A DNA stretch of 64,000 nt from Dendrocalamus latiflorus (Eukaryota; Streptophyta; Magnoliopsida; Poales; Poaceae). The DNA lies in contig CM029622.1 of NCBI GenBank assembly GCA_017311315.1, positions 17,504,102 to 17,568,101 on the forward strand, in the 5' to 3' direction. Position numbers and translations under genes: made by a program. Below the pieces are notes generated by a model. The model had not been told where the DNA came from. It worked only from the letters and a program-made list of their open reading frames with translations, and did no database searches. Below are positions 55,642-64,000 of the stretch, one piece after another (positions within the stretch are counted from its first letter, which is position 1; every line of letters begins with the position of its first letter).

Positions 55642-58600
55642 TTACGCAACATTTGAGTAACCCAAGACATTCAATTCACTCCTAAGTTTGCAAAAACGGT
55701 TTTCATCTAATGGCTTTGTGAAGATATCCGCTAGTTGATCTTCGGTTCGGATGTAGCTAATCCAAATGTCTCCCTTGCTGATATGGTCCCTCAAGAAATG
55801 GTGGCGAACATATATATGCTTGGTTCTTGAGTGTTGGACAGGATTATTGGATATTTTGATTGCACTTTCATTATCACACAATAGAGGCACTTTATCAAAA
55901 TTTATTCCAAAATCTAACAATGTTTGCCTCATCCACAATAATTGAGCACAACAACTCCCGGCGGAAACATATTCGGCTTCGGCGGTTGAGAGTGCTACGG
56001 AGTTTTGTTTCTTTGAGGACCAAGACACTAGAGATCTACCTAAAAATTGACAACTTCCCGAAGTGCTTTTTCTATCCACTTTGCAACCCGCATAATCGGA
56101 ATCCGAATATCCAATTAATTCAAATTTAGCACCTTTGGGATACCAAAGCCCTATATTTTGGGAGTTTCAAATATCTCAAGATTCGTTTTACAGCTTTTAA
56201 ATGACACTCTTTTGGTGAAGCTTGAAAACGAGCACACATACAAACACTAAACATGATATCGGGCCTAGATGCGGTAAGGTAAAGCAAGCTACCAATCATA
56301 GATCTATAAAGCTTTGAATCTACCGACTTACCTCCTTCGTCGAGGTCTAGATGCCCGTTGGTTGCCATTGGTGTCTTGATGGGTTTTCCATCTTCCATGC
56401 CAAACTTCTTAAAGAGATCTTTAGTATACTTTGTTTGGCTTACAAAAGTCCCATCCTTGTGTTGCTTGATTTGGAGTCCAAGAAAATAGCTCAATTCTCC
56501 TATCATGGACATCTCAAATTCTCTAGGCATCATATCACCGAATTCTTTGCAAAAATCTTGGTTAGTAGAACCAAATATAATGTCATCAACATAAATTTGG
56601 CAAACAAAGAAATCATCACCAATAATTTTTGTGAATAAAGTTGTATCTACTTTACCAATTTTAAATCCCTTTGAAATAAGAAAATTTCTAAGATGCTCAT
56701 ACCATGCTCTAGGAGATTGTTTTAATCCATATAGCGCCTTTGAAAGTTTATAAATATGATTAGGGTATTTAGGATCTTCGAACCCAGGAGGTTGTTCAAC
56801 AAATACAAGTTCGGAGATGGTTACATTTAAGAATGCACTTTTAATATCCATTTGAAATAACTTAATATCAAAACTAGATGCAAAAGCAAGCAAGATTCTA
56901 ATTGACTCAAGTCTAGCAACGGGTGCAAAAGTTTCATCATAATCTAACCCTTCGACTTGAGTGTAACCTTGAGCAACTAACCTTGCTTTGTTTCTTACCA
57001 CAATTCCGTTTTCATCTTGTTTGTTTCGGAAGACCCATTTTGTGCCAATCACATTGTGTTCTTCGGGTCTTTCCACCAAGGTCCACACTTCATTTTGGGC
57101 GAAGTTGTTCAACTCTTCATGCATAGCGTTTACCAAATCCGGGTCGTCTAGAGCTTCATCTATAAGCTTGGGCTCAAGAGAAGACACAAAAGAATAATGT
57201 TCACAAAAAGAAGCTACTCTAGAGCGAGTTTGAACACCCTTACTCACATCACCCATTATTTGATCTATTGGATGATCTTTGGCGATTGCATTGTGCATCT
57301 TGAGGTTGTTTTGTTGTTGATCCTTTTGTTCATCTTCAATAACTTGAACATTGCTTGTTGTAGATTAATTTGGTGGCTCCACTTGTCTTGATGAGCTTGG
57401 TGATGATGGATCTTCCTTTGGCTTGATATCTCTAATTTGCATGTTTTCCATAGCTTTGCGCAAGCCTTCATCACATACATCATCCAAATTTTCTTGTTCT
57501 TCTTGAGAGCCATTAGTTTCATCGAACTGTACATCACAAGATTCTTCTACTAAACCCGAATTTTTATTATAAACTCTATAAGCTTTGATATTTGAAGAAT
57601 AACCTAATAAGAATTCTTCATCACATCGACTTTGAAATTTTGAAAGCCGAACACCCTTTCTCAAGATGTAGCATTTGCAACCGAATACTCTAAAGTAGGA
57701 GATGTTCGGTTTTTTTCCAATCAGAAGCTCATAGGAAGTCTTTTTCAAGAGACGATGTAAGTAAAGACGATTTATGGCATGACAAGCGGTGTTAATAGCT
57801 TCCGCCCAAAATTTATCGGAAGTATTATATTCATCAAGCATTGTCCTAGCCATTTCTATTAATGTGCGATTTTTCCTTTCTACAACTCCATTTTGCTCCG
57901 GAGTATAGGTTGTGGAAAGTTCGTGCTTTATTCCAAGTTCATCACAAAAATCTTCAACTTTTGTATTTTGAACTCGGAACCATTGTCACTTCTAATTTTC
58001 TTTATTTTAAAATCAAATTCATTTTGAGCCCTTTTTGGAAAAACTTTTAAAAATCCCGGAGGTTTCGCTTTTGTCATGTAGGAAGAAAACCCATGTGTAT
58101 CTAGAGTAATCATCCACAATGACTAAACAATAGCTATTACCCCCAATGCTCTTATAGGTTGTTGGCCCAAACAAATCCATATGTAAGAGCTCTAATCGCC
58201 TAGAGGTTGACATGATACTTTTGGAAGGATGAGAACTAGCGACTTGCTTTCCGGCTTGACAAGCACTACAAAGTCGATTTTTCTCAAACTTCACATCCTT
58301 CAAGCCAACAACTAAGTCATGTTTGAAAAGCTTTTTAAGTTGCACCATACCCACATGACCTAGTCTCCTATGCCATAACCAACCCAAAGAGGTTTTTGCA
58401 ATTAAACAAGTTTTTAGGCATGAATCATTTGAAGTAAAATCAACTAGATAGAGATTTCCAAATCTAAAACCTTTGAAAACAAGTTCATTATTATTTTCTT
58501 TTGAAATGGTTACATTTTCTTTAGCGAATGAACATGTTAATCCTAAATCACACAATTGAGCAACGGATAGCAAATTAAAATTTAATGTTTCAACTAAGGA

Positions 58601-58790
58601 TACATTAGAAATGAAAAGATCATTGGATATGGCAATTTTACCCAAACCAAGTACCTTCCCTTTGTTATTGTCTCCAAAGGTGATTCTTTCATTGCTTCCA
58701 CTCTCAAAGGTGGTAAACATTTTCCGATCTCCGGTCATGTGTTGAGTGCATCCACTATCCAACACCCAATGCCTTTCACCGGTTTTATAA
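55642..58790 (-). pseudogene. Copia pol: protease, integrase, RT and RNase H, broken
   Basis: In minus-strand order: protease motif LDSGCTQHMTG (about 58760), integrase zinc region HRRLGHVG..CSACQAGK, integrase core with HMDLFGPT, IRSDNGSEF and the EQNG region, integrase C-terminus (YELLIGKKPN, FRVFGCKCYI), RT with FQMDIKSAFLN and YVDDIIFGS, and RNase H with STAEAEYVSAGSC and DQLADIFTKPL. The order integrase before RT identifies Copia. Breaks: a frameshift within integrase (about 57930-58020), an in-frame TAA at about 57365, and a frameshift between RT and RNase H (about 56080-56130). Not functional as it stands. Confidence 0.92.
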
Positions 58791-58931
58791 TTTACCTACA
58801 AAAGAAAATCAAGCCTTTTTAGGTACCCAAATTTGTTTGGGTCCTTGGAAGTTAGTAACCAAGGCTTGGGCACCCAAATGGATTTCTTTTTAGCACCCAA
58901 AATCGAAGTGCCAATAAAATATCAATTACAT

Positions 58932-60618
58932 TTACATTCTTAGATTTTTTTTAAGCATATAGCAAGAATCATATAAGCCAATGGAATACATGTTATTTTT
59001 AGAACAATCATTTAGCATATGTCCTACATTTCGATATTTAGTACAATACTTACCATTTTCTTTTACAAACCTTGGAGGTTTGTATGCCGGCTTCTTACCT
59101 TTCTTGGGAACATACCCAAGTCCTTCCTTGTTAAATGAGCACCTTTGCCCACTTAGCAACTTATCAAGGGTATCGTTTCCCTTGTAAGCTCTCTCTAAGC
59201 TTTTGTTCAATTTTAGCACTTGGTCCTTTAAATTCTTGTTTTCATTTATTAGCACATTATCATGAACATGAAATAAAGCATCATTTGAATCAACATTAGA
59301 TGAGCATGGCATAGAAAGTAAATCATCACAAGAGGTTGACATGCTAGATATTGATTTTTCTATACTAGTCATCTCATTCAAAATATTACATGATATACCA
59401 ATGCTAGTACTAATTTGTCTTTGATTTTCATGGATAAGCATATCATGAGCTTCTTTGAGCTCATTATAAGATTCTTGGAGAGATAAATGTTCTTTCTTCA
59501 AGATTTTGAATTTTGACTTCTCCTTTCTGAGAAATTCATTCAATTCTACTAACATATCCATTAAATCATCATAAGATGGCTCATCGTCATCAAGAATTTT
59601 TACCTTCTCCCCTTTTGCCATAAGACATGTGGGAGTGGAGAATAGTGATGGAATCTCTTTGATAGCAATGCCGACAAGTCCCTTCTTCTTGGGCGATTCA
59701 TCCTCACTTGAGTCGGAGTCGGAGTACTCCACTTCGGAATCCCACTCACCAATGTGGGCTTCGTTCTTGCCGTCTTTGTGAAGCTTCTTGAAAAGCTTCT
59801 TCTTGCCTTGATAGCTCTTCTTCTTGGATGACTTCTCCTTGTTATCCTTCTTTGTGGGACATTGGGAGGCAATATGCCCCTTCTCGTCATACTCATAGCA
59901 ACGGATGTTGCTATACTTCTTGTTGGAAGAGTATCGCCACTTCTTGGTCTTTTCATTGCTTGCGCTTCGATTTGAGCGCCTTCTCATGAACTTGTTCATC
60001 CTCCTAACTAGAAGGGCAAGTTCTTCTTCGGAGTCTTCCTCTTCATCTTTGGATTCTTCACTTGATACCGCTTTGGTCTTGAAAGCGGTAATCTTCTTTC
60101 CTTTGGAGGTTGATTGTTCCAACATCTCCTCCTTATCCTTCTTATACAACTCATTGGTAATTAGATTACCTATGAGCTGTGTTGGAGTCATCCTTGACAA
60201 CTCGGGAGAGTTGAGAAATAGAGTTACCAACATCTCATACTTCTCCGGCAACGCCCGAAGCATTTTCCTTACAATGTCAACATCGGAAAGGCTAGTACCA
60301 AGACCTTTGAGTTCATTTACGATGTTGTTTAGCCTTGAGTACATATCATTGATATCCTCATGGGGCAACATCGTAAATGTCTCATATTTGATCCTTAGCC
60401 GATGCAATTTGGCCTCCTTGACCGTGGATGTCCCTTCGTGTATTTCCGAAAGGGTGGTCCAAATAGCGTGAGCCGTTTCGAGATTGCTCACCCTATTGAA
60501 TTCATCCGCGTTCAAGGCTCCAAATAAAGCATTCATAGCTTGGGCGTTTAAATGAGCGTTACGCCCGTCTTGTTCTGTTGGGTGTTCTAGATCAAGAGCC
60601 ATAACGTAGCCCTCATAA
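58932..60618 (-). pseudogene. Copia gag, N-terminally truncated
   Basis: About 560 codons open on the minus strand. It holds the gag helical region (AHLNAQAMNALFGAL, LSEIHEGTSTVKEAKLHRLR, YSRLNNIVNELKGLG), a basic region, one zinc knuckle (CYEYDEKGHIASQC, in which the second Cys is Tyr), then Lys-rich and Ser/Asp-rich tails with coiled coil. The usual gag N-terminus, leader and PBS are missing. The frame begins inside the 5' LTR, joined at 60618/60619, which indicates a deletion. Confidence 0.88.
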
Positions 60619-62325
60619 CGTAGGATCAAAGGATACCGACAAGAGGGGGGTGAATAGGAGGTTTTAAATTTTTCTTGTTCACTTGATTAATTTTTCACAA
60701 TTTTAACTAGCAAGAATTAAGAGCAAATAACCCTATGCAATTCTAGTAATCAATATAGCAAGCCTAGCTCCAAACAAGCAAATGATCACAATGATATAAA
60801 TAAGTAAGAGCTAAGAACAAGTGGACACAACCGATGTTTTACTATGGTGTTCGGAAACTTGCCGGTTTCCCCTAGTCCACGTTGAGGTAAGCTCGAACGA
60901 ATCGAACCGGCTCCACGAATTGAGCCTAATCACCTCGATCACTATTGGTAGCCCTTTCCCTCTCCGGGTAGGCGAGCTCCAAGCCTTCACAATTTGCCGG
61001 GCCTTCTCACAACCTTCTTGAGAAGATCACCAAGCCAATCTCCGCCCAATCGTCCAAGTGCCGGCAAGCACTAAGAGTAATGAATCTCGGGCTTCACTTG
61101 AATGCAATTCTTGTGCTAAGTGGATCAACAAATGACTTTCTTGCACTAATTGCAATACCACTCCAATTTAGTGCTCAGTGAGAGAAAGAGGGTGGAGTGA
61201 ATGCTCTAGGGCTCAACAAATATGCAATGAGTCTCTAACCTTAGCCCTTGTGCAGTGGTGGGGGTATTTATAGCCTCCACCAACGAAAACTAGCCGTTTG
61301 GCACAAATTCCTAAAAAAATTTAGGATGAGCGGTACTACCGCCCCCAGGGACCGGTACTACCGCTACCAAATCTTCGCGCCAGAACGGCTATGTCAGAGC
61401 TCTGCAGTGACCGTTGGATTTGGCGGCGCGGTACTACCGCCGTTGTAACTTGCGCTACTACCGCTCTCCGGTAGTTCCGCAAAGTCGGCGCGGTACTACC
61501 GCTCTGGCCCAAATCCGAAAGGTCTCAAAATTTGGCGCTCTCTGGAAAAAGACGTCCGCTATGAAACCGGATCTTCCGGACTCCGGAAGTACCGCTCTGA
61601 GTAGCGGAACTACCGCTCGCAGCGGTAGTTCCGGCGTTGGAATCATCGGTACTTCCGCTCCAAAAAAATCCAGACTTTATCCGGAGGTGCTCTCTGGAAA
61701 TAACATTCCGCTCATCCTCCGGATCTTTCGGGATCCGGAAGTACCGCTTTATAATGCGGTACTACCGCTCAGTGCGGTAGTTCCGGCGTTCAAGTGGCCG
61801 GTACTTCCGTTCCCGCAAGGGCTCAGGTGCATCCGCGGTTGCTCTCTGGAAAAAAGGATCCGCTCGAAAAACGGATCTTCCGCTCGTCGGTACTACCGCA
61901 TTTGGCTACGGAACGACCGCTCTCCGTTAGTTCCGACGTTCAAAACCGCGGTACTACCGCTCTTCCAGACAGAGCACAGACTTAGTTTAAAAATGGATTT
62001 TTGATGAATGCAAGTTTCTAATGTTGATCCAAATGGCACGAAATTTGTATTCAAGCTACTAGCCACGATCCCTCTTGATGGTACGATTATCTACCCTATA
62101 ATCCGGTCTTCCACCATTCACCTAAGACCGGTAAAACAAAAAAGGGATCCTATGCTAAGTAAACTTTTGTCTTGAGCCAATTTGAGTCTTCATATATATC
62201 CTTCGGCTTACATCTTGTCGCTCATATGTGGACTAACCCTTCGCATGCTCATAAAACACGTTAGTCCCATTTTCACATAATTGCATTAATTACCAAAACT
62301 ATTTTTAGGGGCCTAGATGCTTTCA
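60619..62325 (-). repeat. 5' LTR of the young Copia element
   Basis: 1707 bp, same ends as the 3' LTR except that the expected TG at the gag side reads CG at 60619, next to the deletion junction. It carries 38 extra bases near 61487 compared with the other LTR, otherwise near-identical in length and sequence. Dense in GGTACTACCGC-type words. Confidence 0.92.
61265..61273 (-). promoter_or_regulatory. TATA box in the 5' LTR
   Basis: Minus strand CTATAAATA with the same flanks as in the 3' LTR. Confidence 0.6.
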
Positions 62326-62330
62326 CTCGG
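62326..62330. other. Target site duplication CTCGG, right
   Basis: Matches 40158-40162 on the other side of the young Copia element. Confidence 0.9.
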
Positions 62331-62790
62331 GAGAGTTGAGAAAAGTGTCACCAAAGTCTCATACTTTTTGGTAAGACACCAAGCATGTTTCTCACAATAT
62401 CAACATCGGTTAGTGACGTGCCTAGGGCTTTGAGTTCATTTACAGTTTTGTTGTGGTAAGAATACATTTTATTAATATCCTCATATGGCAACTTTGTAAA
62501 TGTCTCATATTTCATCCAGAGTCTATACAAGTTGGACTCTTTAACCGTGGATGTTCCCTCATAGATTTTCTAGAGGGTGGTCCATATCTCATAAGAAGTT
62601 TCTAAATTGCTTACTCGATTAAACTCATCCGCATTCGAAGCTCTAAAAAGAGCGTTCATTGCTTGAGTATCTAAATGAGAGTTTTGCTCCTCATGTTTCG
62701 GCAGGTGAGCCGGATCAAGAGATATAACACAACCCTCATTTACGGTTCTCCATATACTCAGACTCATGACCTTTAAATAAATAGACATTT
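62331..62790 (-). pseudogene. Old Copia gag, 5' fragment (right of the young element)
   Basis: Minus-strand pieces with a stop between them: MSLSIWRTVNEGC, AHLPKHEEQNSHLDTQAMNA, then KYETFTKLPYEDINKMYSY and GTSLTDVDIVRNMLGVLP. They align with the start of the gag at 58932-60618 and continue, after removal of the young element, at 40157. It includes the gag N-terminus that the young element lacks. Degenerate. Confidence 0.85.
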
Positions 62791-62908
62791 TAATTTTTCA
62801 ATATACATAATTTGAGCCTTCGAATAGAGGTGTCTTTCCTATAGTAATACCCCCACTGGCCATCCTTTTCTCTCTTAGATGGTTAAGTCTAAATCAATGA
62901 GAGACCAA

Positions 62909-62920
62909 GCTCTGATACCA
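62909..62920 (-). other. PBS of the old Copia element
   Basis: Minus strand TGGTATCAGAGC (initiator tRNA-Met) two bases from the LTR, on a leader reading into the gag at 62790. Confidence 0.9.
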
Positions 62921-62922
62921 CT

Positions 62923-64000
62923 TGTAAGATCAAGAACAACCGAATAAAGTGGGATGAAGAGGAGGTTTTAAAAAATTTTGCTTTCTAAAACTAATTTCTA
63001 CAAATTAAGAGCTATGCAAGATTTCTATTATAATTCAAGACCTATATAATTCTAATAAAGCTAAGGCACTACTAGCCAAGTCTCTACAAATAAACTTTTG
63101 ACTTAATAAGATATGACAATTTCAATTTGCTAGAAATGTAAATAACCAAATGAAGACATGTGATATTTTTGACGTGGTATCGAGGACTTATCGGTCTTCA
63201 CTAGTCCATATTGAAGAAAACCCAATCAAATTGAACTGGCTCCACGAATTAAGCCTCGTTACTCGGTTCCACTAGTGGTTATTCTTCCTCCACTCTGGAG
63301 ATGGCGAACACTGAGCCACTCACAATTGGTGTCGGGCCTTTTCACAATATTCTCGAAGAGATCACCGCACGAACTCCTGCCAAGCCGTCTAGGTGCCGGC
63401 AAACACCAAGAGTAATAAACCACGATCTTTGCTTGACGGATTTCAAGTGCCAAGGATCAATCTAGGAATGAATGCATTTGAATTGGGCTCAACTACCACA
63501 AATGATGCAAATGGAGTAAATGAGATATTTGAGGTGCTCTACTTGCTCAAGGATGTTCAATGGAGTAAATTATGCATGTCCTTGAGCTAGTGGGGGTGAA
63601 TTTATACCACCCACCAACTAATTCGACCGTTAGGGTGCAAATCCTTGAATTTTCAACAAATATGGTAGTACCGCCGTTCATCGGCCAGTACTACTGCACC
63701 TGCACAGTAACAGTTATAGCAGTCGTCTTAAATGCTTCTAAACTAGCCATTATATTTGTGGTGTAGTATTACCGTCGTTATAAGTGCGGTAGTTCCGATC
63801 TCCAGTAGTTCCGTTTTCATGAAGCGGTACTACCGCTTTTAGGACCAAAACTGGTACTTTCTGGAAATAACGTACTGCCTACTAAAATTCAATACTTCCG
63901 GTGTGTGATAGTACCGCTCAAGATTTGCGGTTATACCACGATGCGATAGTACCGCCAATTAACTCCGATACTACCGTTTTCCAGGGGAGCAAACATGCCC
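62923..64000 (-). repeat. 5' LTR of the old Copia element, running off the window
   Basis: Plus-strand start TGTAAGATCAAG..GGAGGTTTTAAA parallels the young LTR start (TGTAGGATCAAAGG..GGAGGTTTTAAA). It continues with the same plan, including TAGTACCGCC-type words from about 63664, but is much diverged, so the two elements belong to one family of different age. The outer end lies beyond 64000. Confidence 0.85.

Larger units (their letters stand above)
40163..62325 (-). mobile_element. Sirevirus-like Copia retrotransposon, split by a CACTA element
   Basis: Minus-strand element of about 11.2 kb (excluding the 11-kb CACTA insertion), bounded by LTRs at 60619-62325 (5') and 40163-41831 (3') with TSD CTCGG. 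Order on the minus strand: 5' LTR, gag, protease, integrase, RT, RNase H, a GC-containing spacer, an additional ORF in the env position, multiple polypurine tracts, 3' LTR. The extra ORF and the repeated GGGGGAGA tracts are features of the Sirevirus lineage. The PBS and gag N-terminus are deleted, and pol carries frameshifts and stops, so this copy is not autonomous. Confidence 0.9.

Overview
The window is nuclear DNA of a grass, most likely rice or a close Oryza relative. This rests on spliced plant genes with short exons, two plant-type tRNA-Trp genes, CT-rich GC-rich leaders, many small inverted-repeat elements (MITEs), Helitron ends, and long Copia and CACTA elements of the kind found in grass genomes. 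No tool was run. Splice junctions were placed by reading frame and GT/AG (one GC/AG) signals.

Layout. 1-855: intergenic DNA ending in a Helitron terminus. 856-6000: a four-coding-exon gene for an Acinus-like SAP/RRM/RSB protein. 6000-12700: gene-poor DNA with a long GC-rich LTR-like segment and small repeats. 12708-12779 and 23301-23372: two tRNA-Trp(CCA) genes in opposite orientation. 15549-17672: a short non-autonomous LTR retrotransposon with 5-bp target duplication, inserted at the very edge of a Tourist-type MITE. 19700-21140: a decayed CACTA fragment. 24071-26996: a two-exon gene for a small single-pass membrane protein, whose intron carries a deleted CACTA element. 28175-32440: a minus-strand gene for a Ser/Gly-rich protein I do not recognise. 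32500-37100: MITE, LTR-like fragments and two unusual tandem arrays. 37694-39262: the 5' exons of a p23-type HSP90 co-chaperone, after which the gene runs into a transposon nest.

The nest (about 39600 to past 64000) has three levels, each with a recognisable boundary. An old Copia element (minus strand; gag, PBS and one LTR visible) was split in its gag by a younger Sirevirus-like Copia element (40163-62325, TSD CTCGG). That element carries gag, pol and an extra env-position ORF, all damaged. The extra ORF was in turn split by an 11-kb CACTA transposon (42556-53534, TSD TAA).

The CACTA element is the most interesting object here. It has an uninterrupted 1092-aa TNP2-type transposase. A second gene of eight exons joins in frame into an 825-aa protein combining a transposase-associated N-terminus, a coiled coil and a C48 (Ulp1-type) peptidase with H, D, Q and C all present. 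It also has five arrays of one short inverted motif, a 240-bp near-perfect palindrome, and an opposite-strand 184-aa ORF of unknown function. Two smaller relatives lie in the same window (19.7-21.1 kb and 24.5-26.7 kb), so an apparently complete element sits close to deleted copies of its own family.
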